Shown: positions 55,470 through 64,000 of the stretch, in pieces
How the letters are laid out: each line of letters begins with the position of its first letter
How positions within the stretch are numbered: the stretch's first letter is position 1
DNA from: BJGO01 sp039810885
GTDB lineage: Bacteria; Bacteroidota; Bacteroidia; Chitinophagales; UBA10324
Direction of reading: 5' to 3'
NCBI GenBank assembly: GCA_039810885.1
Contig: JBDHXV010000005.1
Location: forward strand, 15,925-79,924
DNA: 64,000 nt
Position numbers and translations under genes: made by a program
Notes under the pieces: model-generated
What the model was told of the DNA's origin: nothing
Databases searched by the model: none
Seen by the model: the letters and a program-made list of their open reading frames with translations, nothing else

Positions 55470-58439
55470 TCAAAGTTGAATGTTTAAGCCGAGCGAATAA
55501 ATACGAGGTCTTGGATATAGGTTGTTATCTATGCCACTAAATACCTCGGGATCGAGCCCTTTATATTTTGTAACTACAAAAGCATTCTGGATGTTGCCAT
55601 ATATTCGTATGCTAGCTGTCTTTTTAAATACCCTACCGAAGTTGTACCCGACATTGATATTATCAAAGCGAAGGAAAGAAGCATTCTGTACATAATAATC
55701 CGAGAAATATTGCGGCTGTTTAAAATTGGTTTCAAGTATGTTGGAGGTTGCGTTGCTCAAATAAGGAGACGCGGGCACCATTGCACTTTGCACGGCGGTA
55801 AACGAAGCTGTGTTGTTGTAAACATAATTTCCGAACACAGCGCGTGCAGAGAACCCGGCACTCCATTTTTTATAGGTAAGTTGTGCATTGAACCCTAGGA
55901 ACAACGTAGGGTTCGAGCTCTTATAGCGGTACATATCGCTCGAGTTGATTATGCCATCTCCGTTTAAGTCTTCATATTTCCCTTCGAGGGGCTTGCCGTT
56001 TTCATCATATTTCTGTTTATAGACATAGAAAGTATTAATCGGGTAGCCCACCGTGTTGATTTGTATCGTGTTACCTACACCGCCCGAAATACCCCCTACC
56101 TGATTTCCAATCGAAGTGTCATTAGCTACTTTTGATAGGGAGAGAATGTTGTTCTTATTTGAGGTTAAATTAAAACCTACTTCAAGGTTTAAGTCTTTTT
56201 TAGCAATCGGTATGGTATTTAATACGAACTCTATACCTCTGTTTTCAATGCTACCTACATTAGTTAGGAGGCGGTTCTTAAAATTTGTACCGGCTGGAAT
56301 CGGTATCTCTGCAATCAAATCAACAGTCTTTTTGTAATAACAATCTACTGACCCGCTGATGCGACCATTAAAGAATCCGTAATCTATACCTGCATTATAA
56401 GTTGTTGTAGATTCCCAACGGAATTTTGGGTCATAAACAGATGGGCGTAAAGTATAATAAAATTGATTGCCGAATTGATACGAAGCACCCGCATCACTTT
56501 GAGTATATACGGGTAAGTAATTAAAATTAACACCCACATCCTGTTGGCCGGTAACACCATAGCCTAATCGCAGCTTTAAATCGGACAATGATTTTACAGA
56601 GGCAAGGAATTTCTCGCTGCCTATGCGCCATGCAAAAGCTGCAGAAGGGAATAATCCCCAGCGTTCGTTTTCAGCAAAGCGCGATGAACCATCATCACGC
56701 AAGGTGAGCGTCAATAAATATTTTTCATTTAAGGTGTAATTCAAGCGACCATAAAAAGATATCAGTGTGTTTTGAGATTTTGCATAAGGAAATGCAGGCT
56801 TAGAAGATAAGGTGTCTCCTTTGCCGTCTAACTGCGGGTAGTTTGGCGACTCAAAATACCAATCTTGATAAGAGTATCCTCCTACAACATCAATCACACT
56901 CTTAATGTTTGATAAATCTTTGTGATAGTTTAAATAAAACTCCATCAGCTTATTTCGTTTAAACTGTTCATAGTATGAGTAGAACCCTTTATGTGTGGTA
57001 GTGTAATTCGTAGCAGCCGAATCTTGAACGACTACTGTCCCGTGGCTTTTAGCAATGTCATACCCCAGATTCAGATTGGCGCGCAAATCGGGGAGGAAGT
57101 GCATTTTGTAATCCAATTGTATATTTCCAATGGAGCGCATTACCTGACCGATATCGGAGCGCATTTTAATCATAGCAATCGGGTTGCGAGTTGCCAGATT
57201 GTTGGGTACTTTGCCATTCATCCATTCAAAGTATTCTCCGAAACGATTACTTTCTGTTGTTACGGTTTGAGTCGGATCAAAATAGATAGCAGCGCCCACA
57301 GCTCCCTGGTTTGCAAAATTGGTTCGACTAAAACTGGTCTTTTCATTCACTGTTACTTTTAAATGATCTTTGAAAAAGGATGGAGCAATGTTGAGATTAA
57401 TCGTGCTGCGCTGCATGTTATCTGTTATAAGTACTCCACTTTGGTTCAAATAGCCTAATGATAAACGATAAGGCAGTATTTTAATGCCACCTTGTATGCT
57501 GATATTGTTGTCTGTAGTAAAGGCACTGTGATATATTTCTTTTTGCCAATTCGTGTTACCCTTGCCAATCAATTTTAACTTATTGGTGTCGGTTACAAAT
57601 GATTTCACATAATTACGAAACTCATCTGCACTCAACACATCCACATATTTTGATACTTGTGAAAAAGATTGTACAGTGTTAAATTCTAATTTCAACTTAC
57701 CTCGAACTGCGGATTTTGTAGTAATAAGGATAACACCATTAGAAGCGCGGGAGCCATAAATTGCTGTTGCCGAAGCATCTTTCAGAATCGTAATATTCTC
57801 AATATCATTCGGGTTAATTAAACTTAATGGATTAGGTGAGCCTCCAATTCCGCCATTATCAACCGGAACACCATCTATAACAAACAGGGGGTCGTTGCTT
57901 GCATTCAATGAAGATCCGCCACGAATGCGAATTACAGAGCCCGACCCCGGGGATCCTCCGTTTGGAGTTATTTGCACGCCTGCAACCTTGCCGGTTACCA
58001 ATTGTTCAGGAGTAGTTACATTACCTGTTAAAAACTCTTTCGTGTTTAAAGAGATTATCGACCCGGTTAAGTCCTTCTTTTCCTTTGTTCCATAACCTAT
58101 CACTACAATCTCCTTCAAAGAAGAGGTCTCCTTCTCCATGTGGATGTCGAACGTAACGATAGAGCTTCCTATGGTTATATCTTTAGAGAATTTCTTGTAT
58201 CCTAAAAAAGAGGACACTATTAAATAATTCCCGGGGGGCAAATTGGAAATAGAAAAATTTCCGTTAACATCTGAAACAGCTCCATGTGAGGTGCCTTCGA
58301 GTTGAATAGTTACGAAACTCATAGGCTGGTTTTCGTCATCAAATACACTGCCGTTTATGCCTCCGCTTTGAGCATAAAGATTTTGAAAAGTAATACCTGA
58401 GAGCATCACTGCTAAGAATAAGGTAAAATGTCTTATCAT
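55470..58439 (-). CDS. SusC/RagA-family TonB-linked outer-membrane protein
   Basis: 989 residues from ATG 58439 (MIRHFTLFLAVMLSGITFQ signal); the frame extends 9 codons upstream. The carboxypeptidase-like N-terminal domain (SGGINGSVFDDENQPMSF, VSSFLGYKKF) leads to the plug with the TonB box region EIVVIGYGT and RIRGGSSLNASNDPLFVIDGV in parts. The rest is a 22-strand barrel ending SLGLNIQL. It imports the ligand bound by SusD. A -7-like box (TATACTTG) lies at 58464-58471 on the minus strand. Confidence 0.95.
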   Translation of the reverse strand: MIRHFTLFLAVMLSGITFQNLYAQSGGINGSVFDDENQPMSFVTIQLEGTSHGAVSDVNGNFSISNLPPGNYLIVSSFLGYKKFSKDITIGSSIVTFDIHMEKETSSLKEIVVIGYGTKEKKDLTGSIISLNTKEFLTGNVTTPEQLVTGKVAGVQITPNGGSPGSGSVIRIRGGSSLNASNDPLFVIDGVPVDNGGIGGSPNPLSLINPNDIENITILKDASATAIYGSRASNGVILITTKSAVRGKLKLEFNTVQSFSQVSKYVDVLSADEFRNYVKSFVTDTNKLKLIGKGNTNWQKEIYHSAFTTDNNISIQGGIKILPYRLSLGYLNQSGVLITDNMQRSTINLNIAPSFFKDHLKVTVNEKTSFSRTNFANQGAVGAAIYFDPTQTVTTESNRFGEYFEWMNGKVPNNLATRNPIAMIKMRSDIGQVMRSIGNIQLDYKMHFLPDLRANLNLGYDIAKSHGTVVVQDSAATNYTTTHKGFYSYYEQFKRNKLMEFYLNYHKDLSNIKSVIDVVGGYSYQDWYFESPNYPQLDGKGDTLSSKPAFPYAKSQNTLISFYGRLNYTLNEKYLLTLTLRDDGSSRFAENERWGLFPSAAFAWRIGSEKFLASVKSLSDLKLRLGYGVTGQQDVGVNFNYLPVYTQSDAGASYQFGNQFYYTLRPSVYDPKFRWESTTTYNAGIDYGFFNGRISGSVDCYYKKTVDLIAEIPIPAGTNFKNRLLTNVGSIENRGIEFVLNTIPIAKKDLNLEVGFNLTSNKNNILSLSKVANDTSIGNQVGGISGGVGNTIQINTVGYPINTFYVYKQKYDENGKPLEGKYEDLNGDGIINSSDMYRYKSSNPTLFLGFNAQLTYKKWSAGFSARAVFGNYVYNNTASFTAVQSAMVPASPYLSNATSNILETNFKQPQYFSDYYVQNASFLRFDNINVGYNFGRVFKKTASIRIYGNIQNAFVVTKYKGLDPEVFSGIDNNLYPRPRIYSLGLNIQL

Positions 58440-58545
58440 GCTATGGGGTGAATTTATTAAGCACAAGTATAGTGAAAAAAATAGCCTCTTAACCGACCTG
58501 TAAATGTTTTTTATTGAATAATTTGAATTACACTCCTAAAGAGCC

Positions 58546-59400
58546 TTATGGAGTGTATTGCTCGTGGTATTCTGTAAGACGATCTATTGGCGAGCGAATA
58601 ATAATTCCCAAAGGCATTTGATGTTCTTTACATACAACTTGCAGAATATCGGAGAAGGTGTGTGCAATAGAACCAACACAATTAAAAGAGTATGATTTAT
58701 AGTTCGGGTAACCGCACACCAAGTGATTGAAAAAGTCTTGAAATCCACTATAAATAATGTCCCTACAGTATTCGTGAGATGCATTATTCCCAAAAAACAA
58801 AGCAAAGGAAGCTAAGAAACGATTTGGCAGTGGTTGATTATAGAGTCGATCAAAAATTTCTTCTTTACCAAGGGCATATTGTGATTTGAATTTAGACTCT
58901 AATTCGGCAGGTAAATATCCGCGCAAATGATCACGCAGTAATTTCTTTCCCAAGTAGGAGCCGCTGCCTTCATCGCCAAGGAAATATCCTAATGAGTCAA
59001 TGTTATGAGTAACCTGTTTACCATCATATAAGCATGAATTTGTACCTGTTCCTAATATAGCGGCAAACCCGGGCTTATTAAATAATAAGGCTCTTGCGGC
59101 GGCTAGTAAGTCGTGATCGACATTGACATGAGATTGTGGAAAGCATTTTTGAATAGCATTCTTAATAATCATATTCTTCGCTATTGTTGAACAACCTGCA
59201 CCGTAAAAAGAAACCGTTGCAACCTTTAGGTCATTAGGCAAATTAGGTATTAATTGACTTTGCAACGACTGATACACTTGCTCTGTACTTACGAAATAGG
59301 GATTGTAGCCTTCAGTTTTAATAATCTTTTTTTCACCGTTGTCAGAGAGTAAACACCATGTTGCTTTAGTAGAGCCCGAGTCGGCTATCAGTTGTGCCAT
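58546..59400 (-). CDS. BadF/BadG-family sugar kinase, probably N-acetylglucosamine kinase-like
   Basis: 284 residues from ATG 59400 (MAQLIADSGSTKATW). The ASKHA phosphate-binding motifs are ADSGSTKATW, GTGTNSCLYDGKQV and GDEGSGSYLGKKLL. The family includes eukaryotic-type GlcNAc kinase and Bacteroidota homologues. It lies 106 bp upstream of susC on the same strand, which may hint that the SusCD substrate contains amino sugars; that is inference only. Confidence 0.82.
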   Translation of the reverse strand: MAQLIADSGSTKATWCLLSDNGEKKIIKTEGYNPYFVSTEQVYQSLQSQLIPNLPNDLKVATVSFYGAGCSTIAKNMIIKNAIQKCFPQSHVNVDHDLLAAARALLFNKPGFAAILGTGTNSCLYDGKQVTHNIDSLGYFLGDEGSGSYLGKKLLRDHLRGYLPAELESKFKSQYALGKEEIFDRLYNQPLPNRFLASFALFFGNNASHEYCRDIIYSGFQDFFNHLVCGYPNYKSYSFNCVGSIAHTFSDILQVVCKEHQMPLGIIIRSPIDRLTEYHEQYTP

Positions 59401-59459
59401 TTTTTGTTTCAAATGAATATGCAAAAATGTAGAATCATTTATTAATTAGATGAACGCTT

Positions 59460-60092
59460 CTATAAGTCATCATATTCGTAAATATGTTCGATTGACGTGC
59501 CCGGGGGCATATCAAACACAGGCTTTAAAATGCCATTGGCTAAGCTATAAACCCAACCGTGTAGATGTGGCCGTTGCTGATATCTCCATGCCTTCTGCAC
59601 GATAGAGGTTTTTGCAAGGTTTAATACTTGCTCTTGTACATTCAGCTCAACCAGTCGGTTCTGGCGTTCTTCCTCACTCGCAAACGACATCAATTCTTCA
59701 TCATGAAAACGATATACGTCTTTAATATTTCTAAGCCACTTATTAATGATACCCATATTTCTATGGCTCATCGCCGCTCTTATGCCTCCACAGCCATAAT
59801 GCCCACACACAATGATATGCTTCACTTGAAGATGACTTACAGCAAAGTCAAGTACACTCAACAAGTTGAGGTCGGTATGCACAACCATGTTAGCGATATT
59901 ACGGTGTACAAAAATTTCACCGGGTTGTGTTCCGGTAATTTCGTTTGCAGGCACGCGACTGTCACTACATCCAATCCATAAAAATTCAGGTGTTTGGATA
60001 TGTTGAAGGTTCTCAAAAAACTTTGGATCTTTTTCTACTCGCTCTTTTGCCCAAAGTTTATTCTCAGAAAGCAGCTTTTCAAAACTTTTCAT
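59460..60092 (-). CDS. can: Beta-class carbonic anhydrase
   Basis: 210 residues from the ATG at 60092 (MKSFEKLLSENKLWAK). The zinc site C42, H98, C101 with D44 and R46 is intact (WIGCSDSRVP, CGHYGCGG) and matches the E. coli Can numbering. It interconverts CO2 and bicarbonate. It lies between the sugar kinase and the divergent pdhB. Confidence 0.94.
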   Translation of the reverse strand: MKSFEKLLSENKLWAKERVEKDPKFFENLQHIQTPEFLWIGCSDSRVPANEITGTQPGEIFVHRNIANMVVHTDLNLLSVLDFAVSHLQVKHIIVCGHYGCGGIRAAMSHRNMGIINKWLRNIKDVYRFHDEELMSFASEEERQNRLVELNVQEQVLNLAKTSIVQKAWRYQQRPHLHGWVYSLANGILKPVFDMPPGTSIEHIYEYDDL

Positions 60093-60244
60093 AAGGTAAA
60101 TGTAAGCATTGGTAAGTTGAAGCACCTTTTAATTCAAACAAACGGGAGCAGTTGTTTCATTGTAATCTTTTATCAATAGAAATTAACAATACTCTTACAG
60201 CTCAGAAGGCAAATGGATGAAGTAAGAACTATGTTCATTTCTAC

Positions 60245-60252
60245 TATATTTG
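60245..60252 (+). promoter_or_regulatory. -7 promoter box of the E1 beta gene
   Basis: TATATTTG matches TAnnTTTG and ends 21 bp before the ATG at 60274. Confidence 0.4.
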
Positions 60253-60273
60253 CGCCTCAATTTGGAATAGAAT

Positions 60274-61257
60274 ATGACAATGAGAAAAATTGCGTTTCGA
60301 CAAGCACTTCGCGAAGCAATGCAAGAAGAAATGCGCCGCGATAATCGTGTCTTTTTGATGGGTGAAGAAGTGGCTGAATATAATGGGGCGTACAAGGTTA
60401 GCCAAGGAATGTTAGATGAGTTTGGCCCCAAGCGAGTAATAGACACCCCGATTACCGAACTTGGCTTTGCTGCTGTTGGGGTAGGTGCCGCAATGAATGG
60501 ACTTAGGCCTATTGTTGAATTTATGACGTGGAACTTCGCACTTTTAGCCATAGACCAAATTGTAAATTCTGCTGCAAAAACGTTATCAATGAGTGCAGGC
60601 CAGTTTGGATGTCCAATTGTTTTTCGCGGACCCTCGGCCTCAGCCGGACAACTGGGAGCACAGCATTCACAAGCATTTGAAAATTGGTATGCCAATGTCC
60701 CCGGATTAAAAGTAATCTCAGTAGCTAATCCTTATGATGCTAAAGGGTTGTTGAAATCGGCAATTATTGATGATGATCCTATTATATTTATGGAATCAGA
60801 AGTTATGTATGGAGATATGGGTGAAGTACCTGAAGAAGAATATTACATTCCTATCGGCAAAGCAGACATTAAGCGAGAAGGTCAAGACGTAACAATTGTA
60901 TCGTTTAATAAAATGATGAAGGTGGCATTGAATGCAGCAGATGAACTCGCTAAAGAGGGCATACAGGCTGAGGTTATTGATTTGCGAACCATTCGTCCTT
61001 TAGATCATGAAACTATTATTCGTTCGGTAATGAAAACGAATCGCTTAATTATTGTTGAAGAGGCATGGCCGTTTGGTTCAGTATCTACAGAAATAACGTA
61101 TCGGGTTCAAAAGGAAGCATTCGATTATTTAGATGCCCCTATTCGACGTGTAACTACCGCAGATACCTCTTTATCTTATGCCCCGGTTTTTGTAGAAGCC
61201 TTCTTACCCAATCCAGCACGGGTTATTCAAAGTGTTAAAGAAGTAATGTATCGTTAA
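60274..61257 (+). CDS. pdhB: Pyruvate dehydrogenase E1 component, beta subunit
   Basis: 327 residues, standard for the E1 beta subunit of alpha2beta2 2-oxoacid dehydrogenases. Motifs are GEEVAEYNGAYKVSQGM, DTPITELGFAAVGVG (the TPP-binding Glu), FRGPSASAGQLGAQHSQ and LIIVEEAWPFGSVS. The sequence is closest in style to pyruvate-type rather than branched-chain E1. pdhA is not adjacent, so the alpha subunit is encoded elsewhere. A terminator follows at once. Confidence 0.93.
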   Translation: MTMRKIAFRQALREAMQEEMRRDNRVFLMGEEVAEYNGAYKVSQGMLDEFGPKRVIDTPITELGFAAVGVGAAMNGLRPIVEFMTWNFALLAIDQIVNSAAKTLSMSAGQFGCPIVFRGPSASAGQLGAQHSQAFENWYANVPGLKVISVANPYDAKGLLKSAIIDDDPIIFMESEVMYGDMGEVPEEEYYIPIGKADIKREGQDVTIVSFNKMMKVALNAADELAKEGIQAEVIDLRTIRPLDHETIIRSVMKTNRLIIVEEAWPFGSVSTEITYRVQKEAFDYLDAPIRRVTTADTSLSYAPVFVEAFLPNPARVIQSVKEVMYR

Positions 61258-61277
61258 AGCTTAATTTACTTTAAATA

Positions 61278-61310
61278 AAAAATCCCGACCGTTTCGATCG
61301 GGATTTTTTT
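61278..61310 (+). terminator. Terminator after pdhB, probably bidirectional
   Basis: Stem AAAAATCCCGA/TCGGGATTTTT (61278-61288 with 61298-61308), with T-run on both strands. It lies between convergent pdhB and the T9SS cargo gene. Confidence 0.88.
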
Positions 61311-61328
61311 ATGATGTAGGGTTTAGGG

Positions 61329-62087
61329 TTATTTGTTCACTACAAATGATTTAGTAATCGTTTGTCCGTTAACGTTTAACTGATAGAAGTAAACACCATT
61401 AGCTAAGTCAGAAGTATTATAGCTGTATTTGTATAAAGAAGGTGTTTGGTTGCCACTATTTACTAAAGCAATCTGTTGGCCTATAGCATTCACAATGCTA
61501 AGAGATACAGTAGCATTCTCTTTCAGGTTGTAAACAAAAATAGTTTCTGAAGAAGCAGGATTAGGAAAGTTAGAGATGGTTGCAAGGTTGCCAACATTGT
61601 GGATGCCAACTCCTGCATGGTATTCAACATAAACTCCGGTGAAAGTAGAACTGATACTTCCATCAGCATTAAAGTCAACGAAAATATCTCCGTCGCTGTC
61701 GTCTTTTCCTGTTTTAGAGCCATCAGCATTGCGAAACACCATTCCAACTCTATAAATACTGGAGCCGCTCGGTATAGGGCCATTAGTGGCAGCAGAGTAA
61801 TATGCAATAGGGTCATTAATAGATAATAACCATTTGTCAACGCCATTTGCAGTCATTTGGCCTTTACCATCGTCTTGTCCCCAATTGCCAATTACGTATG
61901 TCCATGCCGTACCTGCTGTTATGCCACAGCCGGAGTGGCAGTAAACTGAAGGAGAGCCGACTAATCCGGTTGTGCCTTGAGTTGCATCATAAAGAATGTC
62001 AAAACCGCCCAAACACTGAGCGTTTGATGTTGTTAAGCCGCCAAGTAGCAAGGCAGCCAATGCGAGTGTTGTGTAAATTTTTTTCAT
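61329..62087 (-). CDS. T9SS-sorted secreted protein with unrecognised N-terminal domain
   Basis: 252 residues with a signal peptide (MKKIYTTLALAALLLGGLTTSNA). The N-terminal domain (about 24-170) has four Cys (CLGG, YCHSGCG) and an Asp-rich segment DDSDGDIFVDFNADGS that looks like a calcium-binding loop. The last ~80 residues form a type-A T9SS sorting domain (ISNFPNPASSETIFV, NGVYFYQLNVNGQTITKSFVV). It would be exported to the surface and cleaved. The function of the N-domain is not recognised. Confidence 0.85.
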   Translation of the reverse strand: MKKIYTTLALAALLLGGLTTSNAQCLGGFDILYDATQGTTGLVGSPSVYCHSGCGITAGTAWTYVIGNWGQDDGKGQMTANGVDKWLLSINDPIAYYSAATNGPIPSGSSIYRVGMVFRNADGSKTGKDDSDGDIFVDFNADGSISSTFTGVYVEYHAGVGIHNVGNLATISNFPNPASSETIFVYNLKENATVSLSIVNAIGQQIALVNSGNQTPSLYKYSYNTSDLANGVYFYQLNVNGQTITKSFVVNK

Positions 62088-62109
62088 TTTATTTTCAGGA
62101 TTTGAATAT

Positions 62110-62117
62110 CAAAGCTA
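62110..62117 (-). promoter_or_regulatory. -7 promoter box of the T9SS cargo gene
   Basis: On the minus strand TAGCTTTG matches TAnnTTTG and lies 22 bp before the ATG at 62087. Confidence 0.4.
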
Positions 62118-62285
62118 TAAAACAACAACAGTACTATTGGAAGAGGTAAGTGTTTTTATTCATTAATATGATGTTAATAATCAAAAAAAAGAGAAAGTAA
62201 GGTATGCACAGACTACTTACATAGATATAATAAGCATGTATAAAGTCAATTATTAAAATTATCTTGCATTAAAGAATTTAAAACT

Positions 62286-64000
62286 ATGAAGAAATTAATA
62301 CTCTTACTCATCTTTATTATCAACGCAGTTTTCCTATACGCAGTCTGCCCTCCGGGCAATCAACAGTTATTTATTATAGTAAAGCCCGATAATTATCCTG
62401 CAGAAGTGAGCTGGAAGCTCTTTGACAATCAAAATAATATAGTACTCCAAAGCAGTACAATGCAACAGTTAACGCCGAAAGTAGATTCATTCTGTTTACT
62501 ACCGAATATTTGTTACAAGTTTACCATATATGATTCTTACGGTGATGGAATATGTTGCAATTATGGTGCGGGTTACTATAAGTTGGTATTGAATGGAGAT
62601 ACCATAGCTAATGGAGGTAATTACACCTCATCTCAAACTACGATGTTCAATTGCCCTCCCGGTTCAGATTGTTCAAGTGCGGAAGTAGTAGCCGGAGGGA
62701 ACTGGTACACCGCATCGCACAACAATTACTGGTATGCATTTACGCCTACTCAAACCGGCATGTATAATGTTTCTACATGCGATTCAAATAGCTGCGATAC
62801 AAAAATTTGGATCTATGACCATTGTAATAATTTGTATTGGGACAGCACAAACGTAGGCACATTAACTTTTAACGATAACAGTTGTGGGCTGCAGTCATTT
62901 GTAGGAGTACAGTTGAGCGAGGGGCACACCTATTATATTCGTATTGGTTCCGCTAATGGAGATTGCCAGGTGCCTATCAAGTGGAATCTTTCAAACTTTA
63001 TTCCCATAGCCGGATGCACGAATCCTACAGCTTGCAACTACAACCCAATGGCAACGATATATGATGGCTCGTGCCTCTTTGCCGGTGACCCGGGCTGCCC
63101 CAATGCTCCGGATTTAGTTGTACTTCAGGCAGAATTACAAAGCAGTATGTATGTAGCCAATACTGTTGCTGAAAATTGCGATGTAGAAGAAGAATGTTTA
63201 TCGGGATACGGCGACCGCCGCATCATTCGCTTTAGCACACATATTAAGAATATCGGTCAGTTACCTTTTTATATAGGTAATCCACAGAACAACCCCGATC
63301 AGTTTTCATTTATTAACTGCCACAATCACCCCCACTATGTGGGATATGCAGAACATGTGTTATACGATATGAATGGACAAGCGCACCCTGCAGGATTTAA
63401 AAATGGCTTTTGTGTTATGGATTTAGAGTGCTCCGGCGGAGGAACAGCAACTTATTCTTGTGGTAATATGGGTATTAGCGCAGGATGTGGAGATATCTAT
63501 AATTCGGGAATTCATTGTCAGTGGATTGATATTACCGATGTGGATACAGGAGCCTATACATTCGTTGTTCGTGTTAACTGGGATCACAGCCCCGATGCAC
63601 TTGGCCATTATGAAACGGATTACAGCAACAACTGGGCTCAGGTTTGTATTCGCATTAAATATGATACAAACGGCAACAAAATATTTTCATTTATTGATGA
63701 TTGCCAGCCTTATGTGGACTGCTCAGGTCAGGTCTATGGTAATACGCAAATGGATTGTACCGGCGAATGTGGTGGAACTACTAAAATGGGCGACTTAGAC
63801 CAGAACTCTTTTCAAGAAACCGCAGATGCTCACGAATATATAAGTACAATCTTAGATGAAACGATTACCCCCACACCTTGTAATGACTTAAATGCAGACT
63901 CTAAGATTACGGTTTTCGATGCAGCACTCATTAATGCTTGTGCTCTATATGGAACCAATCACGTAATTCCGAATGTCGGCATATTTAACTTTTGCAATTT
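62286..64000 (+). CDS. Secreted lysyl-oxidase-like protein, 3'-truncated by the window end
   Basis: 571 residues are visible from ATG 62286, and the frame is still open at 64000. A signal peptide (MKKLILLLIFIINAVFLYA) precedes Cys-rich N-terminal repeats (YDSYGDGICCNYGAGYY, a pre-peptidase-like domain, GCTNPTACNYNPMATIYDG). Residues ~285-445 form a lysyl oxidase (LOX) domain. It has the copper motif CHNHPH (His346, 348, 350), Lys372 in FKNGFC, Tyr405 in GCGDIYNSGIHCQWIDIT, and the CQWIDITDV signature. Lys372 and Tyr405 align with the human Lys320 and Tyr355 that make the LTQ cofactor. From residue 532 an EF-hand-like dockerin segment follows (D534-N536-D538-D545). It is extracellular by its signal; the substrate is unknown. 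Confidence 0.85.
   Translation, partial: MKKLILLLIFIINAVFLYAVCPPGNQQLFIIVKPDNYPAEVSWKLFDNQNNIVLQSSTMQQLTPKVDSFCLLPNICYKFTIYDSYGDGICCNYGAGYYKLVLNGDTIANGGNYTSSQTTMFNCPPGSDCSSAEVVAGGNWYTASHNNYWYAFTPTQTGMYNVSTCDSNSCDTKIWIYDHCNNLYWDSTNVGTLTFNDNSCGLQSFVGVQLSEGHTYYIRIGSANGDCQVPIKWNLSNFIPIAGCTNPTACNYNPMATIYDGSCLFAGDPGCPNAPDLVVLQAELQSSMYVANTVAENCDVEEECLSGYGDRRIIRFSTHIKNIGQLPFYIGNPQNNPDQFSFINCHNHPHYVGYAEHVLYDMNGQAHPAGFKNGFCVMDLECSGGGTATYSCGNMGISAGCGDIYNSGIHCQWIDITDVDTGAYTFVVRVNWDHSPDALGHYETDYSNNWAQVCIRIKYDTNGNKIFSFIDDCQPYVDCSGQVYGNTQMDCTGECGGTTKMGDLDQNSFQETADAHEYISTILDETITPTPCNDLNADSKITVFDAALINACALYGTNHVIPNVGIFNFCN

Noticed and set aside
63460..63798. 112-codon frame inside the lysyl-oxidase-like gene
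   Set aside because: It lies in another frame of the 62286 gene, whose own frame holds clear LOX motifs.

Overview
The window looks like a chromosomal segment of a Bacteroidota bacterium, probably from the Chitinophagales/Sphingobacteriales side. The support is a SusC/SusD pair, PorV-like and type IX secretion (T9SS) style C-terminal domains, an MG2-type alpha-2-macroglobulin, sensor kinases of the Y_Y_Y/beta-propeller class, TAnnTTTG-type -7 promoter boxes 15-40 nt before several starts, moderate AT-richness, and a short-form PurL. This placement is inferred from gene content; there is no 16S gene in the window. I saw no phage, IS element, CRISPR array or obvious island.

Layout. 1-8.0 kb: a three-gene envelope module (5'-truncated TonB-dependent receptor, 1275-aa secreted protein, PorV/PorQ-like barrel) closed by a terminator. 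8.0-14.2 kb: greA, then a promoter-led Fe-S assembly operon sufB-sufC-sufD-sufS-sufE plus a DUF59/SufT-like gene. 14.3-18.6 kb (minus strand): a small outer-membrane protein, two tandem tRNA-Arg genes (anticodons CCG and CCT), murB and metG. 18.7-24.1 kb: LD-carboxypeptidase, a DUF4468 protein, gyrB, and an ECF sigma/anti-sigma-like pair. 24.2-28.6 kb: a large alpha-2-macroglobulin-like protein with a Cys-x-Glu-Gln thioester motif, divergent from the sigma factor. 28.7-36.3 kb: a rhodanese, an MbnP/MbnH-like lipoprotein and di-haem peroxidase pair, tandem tryptophanase-like and tyrosine phenol-lyase-like genes, and purL. 36.3-43.2 kb: a small Cys/His protein, a MORN-repeat protein, a beta-propeller histidine kinase and a REC-kinase-REC hybrid. 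43.2-46.7 kb (minus): phoH-uppP-truB-ribF. 46.7-51.3 kb (plus): a SAM hydroxide adenosyltransferase-family protein, an ABM-domain protein, aroB, aroA and bioA, tightly packed. 51.6-60.1 kb (minus): a PIF1-like helicase with an HRDC-like end, susD, susC, a BadF/BadG-family sugar kinase and a beta-carbonic anhydrase. 60.3-61.3 kb: pyruvate dehydrogenase E1 beta. 61.3-64.0 kb: a T9SS cargo protein and, divergent from it, a secreted protein running off the window end.

The most notable feature is that last, truncated gene (62286 onward). It holds a lysyl-oxidase-like domain with the HxHxH copper motif, the Lys and Tyr that form the lysine tyrosylquinone cofactor, and the CQWIDITDV signature of animal LOX, followed by an EF-hand/dockerin-like segment. 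Second is the adjacent tnaA-like/tpl-like pair, whose specificity residues split cleanly between the two enzymes. Third is the MbnP/MbnH pair. Most other genes are ordinary housekeeping genes.
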